This document shows, in pieces, positions 40,776-49,433 of a stretch of 53,297 bases of DNA. Each line of letters opens with the position of its first letter. Within the stretch, counting starts at the first letter, position 1. This stretch comes from Bacteroidota bacterium (GTDB lineage: Bacteria > Bacteroidota > Bacteroidia > 2-12-FULL-35-15). The notes under the pieces were generated by a model. It was given only the letters and a program-made list of their open reading frames with translations. It did not search any database and had not been told where the DNA came from. Location of the stretch: positions 1-53,297 of the forward strand of contig JAJTCJ010000050.1 of assembly GCA_021323165.1 (NCBI GenBank). Direction: 5' to 3'. Position numbers and translations under genes: made by a program.

Positions 40776-42524
40776 ATGAAGTTACTTTTAAATTATTTGA
40801 AGAATTATAAAGGGCTCGTGCTGCTGGCGTTGCTTTTGGCGACAATCAACCAGGTGTTCTCATTAATGGATCCGTTGGTTTTTAAAAGGCTGGTGGATGT
40901 TTATGCTGTAAATGTTGATTACTTCAGGAAATTTCCTGCTTCTCTTTTTATAAAAGGCGTAGCAAACCTTATACTTGTTTCAATGGGGTTTGCAATGATC
41001 TCACGCATAGCGAAAAATTTCCAGGATTATTATGTGAATGTGATCGTACAAAAAATAGGAGCCCAGATCTACTCAGATGGTTTGAGGCATTCCTTAGAAT
41101 TGCCATACCAGGTGTTTGAAGATCAGAGAAGCGGAGAAACATTGGGTAAGCTTCAAAAGGTGAGAACAGATGTAGAAAGACTTATCAGTGCATTCATAAG
41201 TATTTTGTTTACTTCACTGATAGGTGTTGTATTCGTTATGATCTACGCTATCAATATACATTGGTCAATTGCTGTTGTTTATTTCGCAGCAGTTCCTATA
41301 CTGGGCTTTATTACGTCTATTTTAAGCAAACGTATCAAGAAGGTTCAAAAGAAGATAGTGGGAGAAACAACTGCACTGGCGGGATCAACAACAGAATCAT
41401 TAAGGAATATAGAGCTTGTAAAAAGCCTTGGCCTTGCCGATCAGGAGATCAACAGATTGAACAGCACCACATTAAAGATCCTGGGTTTAGAACTGAAAAA
41501 AGTGCGGTACATAAGAAGCATCAGTTTTATACAGGGAACATTCGTCAATTTTTTACGTAGCTGTATTCTGTTCTTATTGTTATACCTTATTTTTAGGGAT
41601 ACATTAACAATAGGAGATCTATTCACATTGCAGATCTATTCCTTCTTCATATTCGGTCCTCTTCAGGAATTAGGCAATATCATTAATATATATCGTGAAG
41701 CAGAAGTCTCGCTTGATAATTTCAAAACGATACTCGATACACCTAAAGAAGTGAAACCTAAGAATCCGGTGAACATTCATGGTATGGAGACATTGCGCTT
41801 TGAGAATGTTTCGTTTAAACATCAGACAGCTACGAACAATGCTCTTGAAAAAATAAACTTCAGTGTAAACAAAGGAGAGACCATTGCTTTTGTGGGCCCT
41901 TCAGGTTCAGGAAAAACGACACTTGTAAAATTACTCGTAGGCTTATATCCACCACTTTCCGGAGAAATCATCTACAACAACAATAACAGTAAAGTTGTTG
42001 ATCTTGATCAGCTGAGAACGCAAATAGGGTTTGTAACTCAGGATACTCAGCTGTTTTCAGGTACCATAAAAGAAAACCTTTTATTTGTGGCGCCTGATGC
42101 AAGCGACCAGGATTGTATGAATGTATTGAATAAGGCTGCGTGTCAGACCTTGCTTGCCCGAGCAGATAATGGGATAGACACCATGATAGGAGAAGGAGGG
42201 GTGAAAGTGTCAGGTGGTGAAAAGCAGCGTTTATCAATTGCACGTGCATTGTTGCGTAAACCATCATTACTGGTTTTTGATGAGGCTACTTCAGCTTTAG
42301 ATTCGCTCACAGAAGAGGAGATCGGAAAGACGATAAGAGAGTTAAGCAAGAATGAGAATCATATCACTATCATAATCGCGCATCGTTTAAGTACAATTAT
42401 GCATGCCGACAGGATCTTCGTTCTTGAAAAAGGAAATATAATTGAGCAAGGGAAACATGAGGATCTTTTACAGACGAAAGGTTTGTATTATGCAATGTGG
42501 AGGCAGCAGATAGGGGAAAGGTAG
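40776..42524 (+). CDS. ABC exporter, fused permease and ATPase
   Basis: 582 residues, type IV (B-family) half-transporter. Six membrane helices in about 15-305, starting LLLNYLKNYKGLVLLALLLA. The ATPase domain (about 338-580) has Walker A FVGPSGSGKTTLVKLL, Q-loop GFVTQDTQLFSGTIKEN, signature VSGGEKQRLSIARALL, Walker B LLVFDEATSALD and the switch His in IIIAHRLSTIMHAD. It should dimerise and export lipid, peptide or drug; the substrate cannot be read from sequence. The neighbouring SRPBCC-GyrI gene may be functionally linked. Confidence 0.9.
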   Translation: MKLLLNYLKNYKGLVLLALLLATINQVFSLMDPLVFKRLVDVYAVNVDYFRKFPASLFIKGVANLILVSMGFAMISRIAKNFQDYYVNVIVQKIGAQIYSDGLRHSLELPYQVFEDQRSGETLGKLQKVRTDVERLISAFISILFTSLIGVVFVMIYAINIHWSIAVVYFAAVPILGFITSILSKRIKKVQKKIVGETTALAGSTTESLRNIELVKSLGLADQEINRLNSTTLKILGLELKKVRYIRSISFIQGTFVNFLRSCILFLLLYLIFRDTLTIGDLFTLQIYSFFIFGPLQELGNIINIYREAEVSLDNFKTILDTPKEVKPKNPVNIHGMETLRFENVSFKHQTATNNALEKINFSVNKGETIAFVGPSGSGKTTLVKLLVGLYPPLSGEIIYNNNNSKVVDLDQLRTQIGFVTQDTQLFSGTIKENLLFVAPDASDQDCMNVLNKAACQTLLARADNGIDTMIGEGGVKVSGGEKQRLSIARALLRKPSLLVFDEATSALDSLTEEEIGKTIRELSKNENHITIIIAHRLSTIMHADRIFVLEKGNIIEQGKHEDLLQTKGLYYAMWRQQIGER

Positions 42525-42525
42525 A

Positions 42526-42753
42526 GCTTACTCGGGAGTTGGTAGTTCGGAGCCGGTCGGCCCAATGATTCTGCTTTAGCATTACGCATTTTGCTGTCGA
42601 ATTAACTTTAAGTTCTTCAAGTTAGATAGAGCTTAGTCCGGATTGGTAGTTCGGAGACGGTTTGACCAATGATGCTGCTTTAAATTATAATTGTATTTAA
42701 GAAATTAAATCTACAGGCGGTCCGTCTACGAACTACAAACTAAAACCTCCGAT
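42526..42753. repeat. Direct and inverted repeats after the ABC exporter gene
   Basis: A unit of about 60 bases occurs twice (42526-42585 and 42625-42690): tagagctta(c/g)tc, ttggtagttcggag(c/a)cggt, ccaatgat(t/g)ctgcttta. A reversed partial copy follows at 42723-42758 (gtctacgaactacaaact, cctccgatctacc). No gene is seen in this gap. Confidence 0.7.
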
Positions 42754-43398
42754 CTACCTTCTTTTTTGTAACCAACTCGGAGGATCGATCACAATGGGAC
42801 AGAAACTTTCTTTGAACAGAACTTTCTTTTTTTCAAATCCGCCTAGTTTGTTATCGTAAATGAGACAGTAATATCCTTTGGCGTAATTGGAAATATCCGC
42901 ATAGCTTCCATAGCCTTGTTTTGCAATTGCACCATAAGGATTGTAGATGATAAAATAAGTATCTGCTGAGAAAGTCACTCTCTGGTTATGTTCGGTGATA
43001 GAATAAGTTACCGGTTCCTTTTTCGAATAATATGTAACGGCATCTGAAAAACGGCTAATCTTATCATAACCTTTTTGACGAACCCTGAATTTATTCTCCC
43101 CGCTGCTTAGAATAACCGGTACAGAATATGAATTGGGGGCGGGACTTCCGATTCCGCCAACTTCCCCGACTTTTACCCATTTATCAAAAATATATTGTTC
43201 AACAATGTAAGGAAGAGAACCATGTTCGTTTACTGCCGTCCAGCTGATCATCCCATCTTTGCTGATCTTAAAAGATTGTATAACAAATGTTGAACTGATC
43301 TTTTCAGCTTTCGTATCATTTTCACCACACTCAGGGTTTTTAAAGCCGGTAAACAAAATAACTACTGAAAGTAGTATTACATAAAGTGCTCGCTTCAT
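42754..43398 (-). CDS. Exported protein of unknown function
   Basis: 214 residues from ATG 43398 (an ATG at 43419 would place seven residues before the signal peptide and sits almost on the predicted transcription start). Signal sequence MKRALYVILLSVVILFTGF. The mature part is beta-rich: a fibronectin-like ISWTAVNEHGSLPYIVEQYI, then SGENKFRVRQKGYDKISRFS, and a last third with YFIIYNPYGAIAKQGYGSYA that is reminiscent of a degenerate C-terminal sorting-like module. No family recognised. Cys residues occur at the start and end (PECGEN, ESFCPIV). Confidence 0.65.
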   Translation of the reverse strand: MKRALYVILLSVVILFTGFKNPECGENDTKAEKISSTFVIQSFKISKDGMISWTAVNEHGSLPYIVEQYIFDKWVKVGEVGGIGSPAPNSYSVPVILSSGENKFRVRQKGYDKISRFSDAVTYYSKKEPVTYSITEHNQRVTFSADTYFIIYNPYGAIAKQGYGSYADISNYAKGYYCLIYDNKLGGFEKKKVLFKESFCPIVIDPPSWLQKRR

Positions 43399-43426
43399 GG
43401 CGATTATAGGTTTCGACATCTACAGA

Positions 43427-43434
43427 CAAAAGTA
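43427..43434 (-). promoter_or_regulatory. -7 box TACTTTTG (minus strand)
   Basis: Matches TAnnTTTG upstream of the exported protein gene; its end is 28 bases before ATG 43398. Confidence 0.5.
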
Positions 43435-43682
43435 GAGCAGAAGAAAAAGAAGAAAACCTGATGAGATTTAATTAATTAACATTTGGGTGTTAATATCGAT
43501 CTGCGGCTCAATAAAATCAGCATAGTTATCAATTGTTAACATTGTTAATAACTGTAATAAGAGAAGAGTTTGCTTTTTTTGTCATGTTGAGCGAAGTCGA
43601 AACATCTTCTAAAAAATGGAATGACAACCCACGTGAGCATTATCAATCAATTAAGTGCTTCAATCACCTTTGATAAACCCAA

Positions 43683-44105
43683 TTAATGAAATTGATTTTT
43701 AAGCTTATCAAACAGTTGGGAGTGAGCCTTTTTCATTGTGTTCAATAAAATGATGGCAACAAGGCGCATTGCTTTAACATTTACAGTTTCTGTTATTGTT
43801 GTCAGGCCGGTGTGGAGATCTTCTTCAAAAGTGATCTTTATGTGGAGGTCTACACCTTTTTTGACATTGGAATTATAAATAATTGCTCCGTTCTCTTCAG
43901 TGACTTCCACGGGATAATTTGGTTTCATTGGAATAAATCCCAAAAGAAGTACACTTTCATATATGTGAAATTTATTGATCCCGGTTTTAGTAACTTTTGT
44001 TATTAAAGGGTGAAGATCTCCAAATTTCTGAAAATCAAGAAAGTAGGGATAGAGATTTTCCTTAGGTGCCTTGATCTTTGCATTTAATGTGAGGGTGTTT
44101 TTCAT
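43683..44105 (-). CDS. SRPBCC-family protein
   Basis: 140 residues from ATG 44105; the frame is open to a TTG at 44156, which is covered by a TAGATTTG promoter box. START/Bet v 1-like layout: MKNTLTLNAKIKAPKENLYP, FLDFQKFGDLHPLITKVTK, YPVEVTEENGAIIYNSNVKK, and a long C-terminal helix AIILLNTMKKAHSQLFDKLK. It binds a hydrophobic ligand or acts on one; the substrate is unknown. Soluble, no signal peptide. Confidence 0.78.
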   Translation of the reverse strand: MKNTLTLNAKIKAPKENLYPYFLDFQKFGDLHPLITKVTKTGINKFHIYESVLLLGFIPMKPNYPVEVTEENGAIIYNSNVKKGVDLHIKITFEEDLHTGLTTITETVNVKAMRLVAIILLNTMKKAHSQLFDKLKNQFH

Positions 44106-44153
44106 TTTCGGGTGCGAACGGGAACAAATTTTTCGTGATGGGATTATAATACC

Positions 44154-44161
44154 CAAATCTA
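44154..44161 (-). promoter_or_regulatory. -7 box TAGATTTG (minus strand)
   Basis: Matches TAnnTTTG. It overlaps the upstream TTG (44156) and supports ATG 44105 as the start of the SRPBCC gene. Confidence 0.55.
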
Positions 44162-44281
44162 ATCATAAAAAATTTAGTTAAGGTTATGTGTAAGAAAGTC
44201 CACATTTTAAATTAAAAAAGGGCAGGCATTATTTTTTCGAAGAGAACTTCACCTAAAAAGAAACAACAAAACGATTTCGCT

Positions 44282-44695
44282 ATGCAAAATTTAGAAAACT
44301 ACTATAACTTATTTGTTGCCGCTGACAATGAACTTTATGCGAGATCCCTCAAACAATCTTTAGAGAGCACCTTGGATAAGCATGTGAAAGTAGAAGCATT
44401 TATTTCCAAAGAAGAATGCATTAACAAGATCCAGAAAGATAACAAACCTGATATCGTTGTTCTTGATTATAAACTGAACAAGAAAACAAGTGAAGGGCAA
44501 AATAGTTACACTGTTGATAAGATCAAGGAGATTAGTCCCGAAACAATTGTGATCATGATGTCGAATGAGGAAGATATGCCATCTGCTATTAAAGCTTTGC
44601 GTTATGGAGCATATGATTATGTGATGAAAGACAGATTTGCTTTCTCTCATATCAGGGAAGCGGTTGAAAAATGTCTTGTACCTTCAAGGTGTTAA
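44282..44695 (+). CDS. Stand-alone response regulator receiver domain
   Basis: 137 residues, CheY-like only, without output domain. Phosphoacceptor Asp in KPDIVVLDYKLNKKTSEGQ; Ser of the switch in IVIMMSNEEDMPSAIKAL; conserved Lys in YGAYDYVMKDRFAFSHIREA. The second acidic position near the N-terminus (FVAADNELYARSLKQ) is present. No histidine kinase gene is adjacent, so its partner is elsewhere. It lies between a minus-strand SRPBCC gene and a terminator, as a single-gene unit. Confidence 0.87.
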   Translation: MQNLENYYNLFVAADNELYARSLKQSLESTLDKHVKVEAFISKEECINKIQKDNKPDIVVLDYKLNKKTSEGQNSYTVDKIKEISPETIVIMMSNEEDMPSAIKALRYGAYDYVMKDRFAFSHIREAVEKCLVPSRC

Positions 44696-44760
44696 GAAAC
44701 AATAATATTCTACTTGAACAATATTAGTTGAGAGAAGGTCCGGGATCTGACTCAACAAAA

Positions 44761-44790
44761 CAAAAGAGGAGCCCGTAAGCTCCTCTTTTG
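44761..44790 (+). terminator. Rho-independent terminator after the response regulator gene
   Basis: caaaagaggagc / gctcctcttttg perfect stem with the loop ccgtaa, followed by ttat. Confidence 0.9.
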
Positions 44791-44827
44791 TTATACTATT
44801 AATTATAGAACTTAGAAATTCTTCGCA

Positions 44828-44900
44828 CGTATTTCGACAGGCTCAATATGACCTGCGCGCGGTCCGTCTGAGCTTGTCGAAGACATTGCGTTGGCATGAC
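44828..44900. repeat. Palindromic intergenic repeat copy
   Basis: ttcgacaggctca and tgagcttgtcgaa form arms (12 of 13 complementary) around tatgacctgcgcgcggtccg, followed by gacattgcgttggcatgac. Same family as the copies at 37130-37385. Confidence 0.75.
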
Positions 44901-44935
44901 GGAAATTTCAAGTGAAATTTAAATAGTTTTAAAGA

Positions 44936-46147
44936 CTATTCGAAATCAGGATACAGCAAATATTTTTTTCTGACCACTTTAAATTTATTCAATTCAGGCA
45001 TCCAGGTATTCCGGATCTCAATTTCATTCTTTCCCTCTTTTATCTGTTTCTGTAAAGTAGCATTTCCAGCGTGGTAATTAAAATTCTCATCAAAGAAAGT
45101 AGTTTTATCAGGAGTTGCTTCATACGTTCCTATAAGCCAGAATAAATAGATCCTTTTCACATCTTTCATATATTCATTTCCAAAATCTGCAAGGTTATAA
45201 CCGTGACAAACCTGCCCTTTGTATTTTGGTTCCATGGCACCGGGCTTAGGCTGTGGGGTAAAAGAATAAGTACCTTTTTGAAGAGTTGGATGGCCGATTA
45301 CCTGGAAAGGAAGATCTGTGCCTCTTCCAACAGCCACTACTGTTCCTTCAAATAATCCAAGGCTTGGATATAAATATACGGAAGACATATTAGGAAGATT
45401 CGGTGAAGGCTTCACAGGAAGCTCATACAAATCGCGGTGAGTATACTTGTTTAATGTAATTACTTTCAGGTCGCAATGCACTCCGCCTTTCAGCCATTTT
45501 TCTCCATTTATCATTGTTGCATATTCTCCGATAGTTAAACCATAAACGATAGGTACGGGATGTAATCCAAGAAAGGATTTAAAACCTTCTTCCATGACAG
45601 GACCGTCCACATAATAACCGTTAGGATTTGGACGGTCAAATACGATCACCTGTTTTTTATTTTCTGCGCAAGCTTCCATTACATAATGCAATGTGGACAA
45701 GTATGTGTAAAATCTGACCCCAACATCCTGAATGTCGAAGATCACAATATCAACATCGTTTAACATTTCGGCAGACGGCTTTTTGTTTTTTCCGTAAAGT
45801 GAGATAATGCTCAACCCTGTTTTTTGATCTTTTTCGGTTTGTACTTTTTCACCGGCATCAACCAGTCCGCGAAAACCATGTTCAGGACAAAATACTTTTT
45901 TGATATTAACACCAAGTTTTAAAAGCGAATCAACTATATGGGTAGTTTTAATATTGGAAGATTGGTTTGCTACTACAGCAACATTTTTACCTTTAAGTAA
46001 CGGGAGATATTCCTGAGTACGGTCAGCACCCATTACAATATCATCTATATTCTTTAAAGTATCAATCACCGGAATAAGTCCCTGTGCTTTTGATAATGCG
46101 CCAATAAACACAAACAGCATCAAAGCATATAGTTTATTCATCTTCAT
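44936..46147 (-). CDS. NamZ-like exo-beta-N-acetylmuramidase (DUF1343)
   Basis: 403 residues with a signal peptide (about 1-22, ending SKAQ). The family removes terminal MurNAc from muropeptides or releases MurNAc disaccharides for recycling. Conserved stretches: NVAVVANQSSNIKTTHIVDS, VFCPEHGFRGLVDAGEKVQ with the conserved Glu and His, IVIFDIQDVGVRFYTYLSTL, VFDRPNPNGYYVDGPVMEEG, VAVGRGTDLPFQVIGHP. Periplasmic. Divergent from the LolE-like permease gene. The family call is firm; the exact activity is known only for a few members. Confidence 0.9.
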   Translation of the reverse strand: MKMNKLYALMLFVFIGALSKAQGLIPVIDTLKNIDDIVMGADRTQEYLPLLKGKNVAVVANQSSNIKTTHIVDSLLKLGVNIKKVFCPEHGFRGLVDAGEKVQTEKDQKTGLSIISLYGKNKKPSAEMLNDVDIVIFDIQDVGVRFYTYLSTLHYVMEACAENKKQVIVFDRPNPNGYYVDGPVMEEGFKSFLGLHPVPIVYGLTIGEYATMINGEKWLKGGVHCDLKVITLNKYTHRDLYELPVKPSPNLPNMSSVYLYPSLGLFEGTVVAVGRGTDLPFQVIGHPTLQKGTYSFTPQPKPGAMEPKYKGQVCHGYNLADFGNEYMKDVKRIYLFWLIGTYEATPDKTTFFDENFNYHAGNATLQKQIKEGKNEIEIRNTWMPELNKFKVVRKKYLLYPDFE

Positions 46148-46156
46148 TTAAAATAG

Positions 46157-46164
46157 TACTTTTG
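46157..46164 (+). promoter_or_regulatory. -7 box TACTTTTG of the LolE-like gene
   Basis: Matches TAnnTTTG, 33 bases before the TTG start at 46198. Confidence 0.5.
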
Positions 46165-46197
46165 TCTGTATAATTAAAGCATCAAAGCTAATAAATT

Positions 46198-47451
46198 TTG
46201 AGCATAGAAACCTTCATAGCAAAACGGATCATCTTTGGACGCTCCGGCAGTAATCAACTATCGCGCCCCATTATGCGCGTGTCTATGCTCAGCATTGCTC
46301 TTGGTATTTCTTTGATGATCCTTACAGTTTGTATTGTGACAGGATTTCAGACGGAGATCAGGAACAAGCTGATCGGATTCGGATCGCATATACAGATCAC
46401 CAATTATGATAATAACCTGAGTGATGAACCAAAGCCGATAAGCAATCAGCAGGATTTTTTAAAGGACATTACCGCAATTTCCGGAATAAAACACATTCAA
46501 TCTTATGCAACCAAGAGCGGGATCATTAAAACAAAGAATGATAATGAAGGGGTATTGCTGAAAGGCGTGGGCGCTGATTACGACTGGGATTTCATAAATG
46601 CGAATATGAAAACCGGTGAAGCTTTTACCGTTTCTGATACAGGTATTTCAAAATCAATTGTGATCTCTCAGCTTCTTGCAGATAAATTGGAGCTGAAACT
46701 GAATGATAAAATGGTAGTTTATTTTTTGATAAAGAAAACTGACAGCGCTGAAAACATAAGCTATGAACAGCGGGCCAAGGCATTTTATGTTTCCGGAATT
46801 TACAACACCGGTTATGAAGATATTGATAAAAGGCTTGTGTTAGTTGATATCAGGCAGATACAGAAACTGAATTACTGGACACATGATCAGATAGGTGGAT
46901 TTGAGATCACGATAAGCGATTATAAAAAGATAGATGAACTGGGAGATGAAGTGGATTCAATGATCGGTCAGGGATTTGTTGCCCAGACAATAAAGGAAAC
47001 CAATCCAACTGTATTCTCCTGGCTGGACCTTACCGATATGAATGCTATCATTGTGATCGTGCTAATGATACTTGTAGGCGGAATCAATATGATATCGACT
47101 TTGCTAATTCTTATTCTTGAGCGGACAAACATGATAGGAATCTTAAAAGCATTGGGTGCACAGAATAAAAGTATTCAGCAGATCTTTTTATACAATGCTT
47201 TATATCTGATAGGTAAAGGATTGTTCTGGGGTAATCTTCTTGGGATCAGCATAGCATTGCTTCAGCAGAAATTTGGTTTGTTCACACTTGATCCTAAAAC
47301 ATATTATGTTTCTGTGATCCCTGTACAGCTCGATCTTTTAAATATTTTATTGCTAAATGCCGGAACAATAATTTCTTGTTTGCTTATGTTGCTAGTGCCA
47401 AGTTTGATAGTTTCCCGCATCACTCCTGTGAAGGCAATCCGATTCAGTTGA
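46198..47451 (+). CDS. ABC transporter permease of the FtsX/LolC-LolE type
   Basis: 417 residues from TTG 46198, an uncommon start chosen because the N-terminal FIAKRIIFGR and first helix (MRVSMLSIALGISLMILTVC) are family features and no ATG precedes them. Periplasmic MacB-like domain about 50-270; three more helices in the FtsX domain (AIIVIVLMILVGGINMISTL, GILKALGAQNKSIQQIF, then the last two). Lipoprotein-releasing permeases of this type extract lipoproteins from the inner membrane. No ATPase gene is next to it. Ends TPVKAIRFS, as in the family. Confidence 0.88.
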   Translation: MSIETFIAKRIIFGRSGSNQLSRPIMRVSMLSIALGISLMILTVCIVTGFQTEIRNKLIGFGSHIQITNYDNNLSDEPKPISNQQDFLKDITAISGIKHIQSYATKSGIIKTKNDNEGVLLKGVGADYDWDFINANMKTGEAFTVSDTGISKSIVISQLLADKLELKLNDKMVVYFLIKKTDSAENISYEQRAKAFYVSGIYNTGYEDIDKRLVLVDIRQIQKLNYWTHDQIGGFEITISDYKKIDELGDEVDSMIGQGFVAQTIKETNPTVFSWLDLTDMNAIIVIVLMILVGGINMISTLLILILERTNMIGILKALGAQNKSIQQIFLYNALYLIGKGLFWGNLLGISIALLQQKFGLFTLDPKTYYVSVIPVQLDLLNILLLNAGTIISCLLMLLVPSLIVSRITPVKAIRFS

Positions 47452-47525
47452 GTTGATAAGCATAACAGAGGGTGGTTTCGAGAACCTCAACCACAATAAT
47501 TGTTTCCCCTTCCAACAAAAATTAT

Positions 47526-47533
47526 TACTTTTG
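47526..47533 (+). promoter_or_regulatory. -7 box TACTTTTG of the cystathionine beta-synthase gene
   Basis: Matches TAnnTTTG; a TTG about 23 bases further upstream could be the -33 part. The leader is about 85 bases and contains another dispersed-repeat piece (cattctcgatttcgctcgaa). Confidence 0.5.
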
Positions 47534-47618
47534 CACCGCTAACACTCATTCTCGATTTCGCTCGAATTGACAGCACACAGATAACAATAAACATTCTTTA
47601 ATTTCGCTATCCGTACCT

Positions 47619-48989
47619 ATGAAAAAGATTTGCAATAATATCCTTGAAACTATTGGCAACACTCCAATGGTTCGTTTAAATAACATCACAAAAGATGTAA
47701 AAGCTACTGTTTATGCTAAAGTGGAAACCTTTAACCCAGGTAATTCCATTAAGGATCGTATGGCCTTGAAAATGGTGGAAGATGCTGAGAAAGACGGCAG
47801 ATTAAAACCGGGCGGGACAATAATTGAAGGTACCAGCGGAAATACAGGTATGGGCTTGGCGATAGCAGCTATCATTAAAGGTTATAAATGTATCTTCACA
47901 ACTACCGATAAACAATCAAAAGAAAAAGTGGATGCTTTACGTGCTTTCGGTGCAGATGTAATTGTTTGTCCCACCGATGTAGATCCTGAAGATCCGCGTT
48001 CATACTATTCAGTTTCATCTCGATTGGTTGCTGAGGTGCCTAATGCATGGAAGCCAAATCAATATGATAACCTTAGCAATTCACAGGCACATTATGAGCA
48101 GACGGGTCCTGAGATCTGGGATCAGACGGATGGGAAAATAACTCACCTTGTTGTTGGAGTAGGAACAGGAGGAACAATTTGCGGCACAGGAAGATATTTA
48201 AAAGAGAAAAACCCGAATATCAAAGTTTGGGGAATTGATACTTACGGATCAGTTTTTAAGAAATATAAAGAAACCGGAATTTTTGATAAGAATGAGATCT
48301 ATCCATATATCACAGAAGGTATCGGGGAAGATTTTTTACCAGCGAATGTTGATTTTAGTGTAATTGACCGTTTCGAAAAAGTAACAGATAAAGATGCTGC
48401 AATGATGACCCGTGAGATCACGAAGCGTGAAGGTATATTTGCCGGAAATTCTGCAGGATCAGCTATTGCAGGTTTACTTCAGTTAAAAGATGAATTAAAA
48501 GAAGGCGATGTGGTTGTTGTAATATTTCATGATCACGGAACACGTTATTTAGGTAAAATGTTCAATGATGAGTGGATGCTTGAGAAAGGATTCTTCGATA
48601 AGAAAGGCCTTATTGCAAAAGATCTTGTGAATAACAATACAAACGGTAAGCTTATCACAGTGGAAAGCAACGATACTATTGAGAACGCTGTAAGGCTAAT
48701 GAACAAAATGAATATTTCACAGGTGCCGGTAACAAACGGAGGCCGTTTTATCGGTTCATTGAATGAAAGTTTAATGTATAAGAAAGTGATCTCAAACCCG
48801 GAGATCAAATCTCACATGGTGGAATCTATTATGGAACCAGCTTTCCCATTTGTGGACAGTTCAGCACCAATTGATTCATTGTCGGCAATGATCACGGATA
48901 ATAATCCTGCTGTATTGGTTAAGGATTTTAAACTTGACAAAACTTATATCATCACACGACACGATGTTATCAATGCTTTAACTAAATAG
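47619..48989 (+). CDS. Cystathionine beta-synthase (PLP domain plus CBS domain pair)
   Basis: 456 residues. PLP-dependent beta-replacement enzyme joining serine and homocysteine, or making cysteine. PLP lysine in NPGNSIKDRMALKM (Lys45), substrate loop EGTSGNTGMGLA, phosphate-binding GVGTGGTICGTGRY, and AGNSAGSAIAGLL. The C-terminal pair of CBS domains (about 335-456) with SNDTIENAVRLMNKMNISQV and VESIMEPAFPFVDSSAPIDS suggests allosteric control by an adenosine ligand. The fused CBS pair favours cystathionine beta-synthase over cysteine synthase. A terminator follows. Confidence 0.9.
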   Translation: MKKICNNILETIGNTPMVRLNNITKDVKATVYAKVETFNPGNSIKDRMALKMVEDAEKDGRLKPGGTIIEGTSGNTGMGLAIAAIIKGYKCIFTTTDKQSKEKVDALRAFGADVIVCPTDVDPEDPRSYYSVSSRLVAEVPNAWKPNQYDNLSNSQAHYEQTGPEIWDQTDGKITHLVVGVGTGGTICGTGRYLKEKNPNIKVWGIDTYGSVFKKYKETGIFDKNEIYPYITEGIGEDFLPANVDFSVIDRFEKVTDKDAAMMTREITKREGIFAGNSAGSAIAGLLQLKDELKEGDVVVVIFHDHGTRYLGKMFNDEWMLEKGFFDKKGLIAKDLVNNNTNGKLITVESNDTIENAVRLMNKMNISQVPVTNGGRFIGSLNESLMYKKVISNPEIKSHMVESIMEPAFPFVDSSAPIDSLSAMITDNNPAVLVKDFKLDKTYIITRHDVINALTK

Positions 48990-48991
48990 TT

Positions 48992-49027
48992 AAAAAAAGA
49001 GCCGCTGATAAAGCGGCTCTTTTTTTT
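48992..49027 (+). terminator. Bidirectional terminator
   Basis: aaaaaaagagccgct / agcggctcttttttt perfect stem with the loop gataa, with A and T runs on the two sides. It serves the cystathionine beta-synthase gene and the convergent small gene at 49043-49270. Confidence 0.95.
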
Positions 49028-49042
49028 CATTGTGGTTACCGA

Positions 49043-49270
49043 TTATAAACCGCTTACTCCTCCAAGTTTTCCTGCAATTCCACTAGCGGTATTTCCTAAT
49101 GCTCCTGAACCACCGGTTGTACCTGTCCCTTTTACGAATGATTCAACCTGAGATCCAACGCCAGCCGGCATTTTGTCTTTCAGGAAAGAAATAACTGATT
49201 CAACTGCTGTTTTAGCCTGAGCTTCTGAGATGCCCGCTTTTTCGGTTACCATTTTAATAAGTTGTTCCAT
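49043..49270 (-). CDS. Small helical protein with Gly-rich tail (DUF2267/DUF937-like)
   Basis: 75 residues. MEQLIKMVTEKAGISEAQAK, TAVESVISFLKDKMPAGVGS, then a Gly/Ser/Thr-rich tail GTGTTGGSGALGNTASG and GKLGGVSGL. The first half matches the short helical repeat of DUF2267/DUF937-type proteins in Bacteroidota. Soluble; function unknown. A short gene but with plausible codon use and a leader lacking other features. Confidence 0.7.
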   Translation of the reverse strand: MEQLIKMVTEKAGISEAQAKTAVESVISFLKDKMPAGVGSQVESFVKGTGTTGGSGALGNTASGIAGKLGGVSGL

Positions 49271-49433
49271 TTTTTATTTTGAGTTTTTTAATGTGAAAGA
49301 ATAATTTCTAGTCGCTTTAAGGGTTAAAAAAATATGCCTCAGAGATAAAATCAAAAGAAAATAATTATTAAAAATTTTCAGCGTGTTTCATTGAACTGAA
49401 TTGTATATTCGTTTACTATATTTTTTTAAAGCA

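Noticed and set aside
44282..44695. Two-component system with a neighbouring kinase
   Set aside because: No histidine kinase domain is found in the window.
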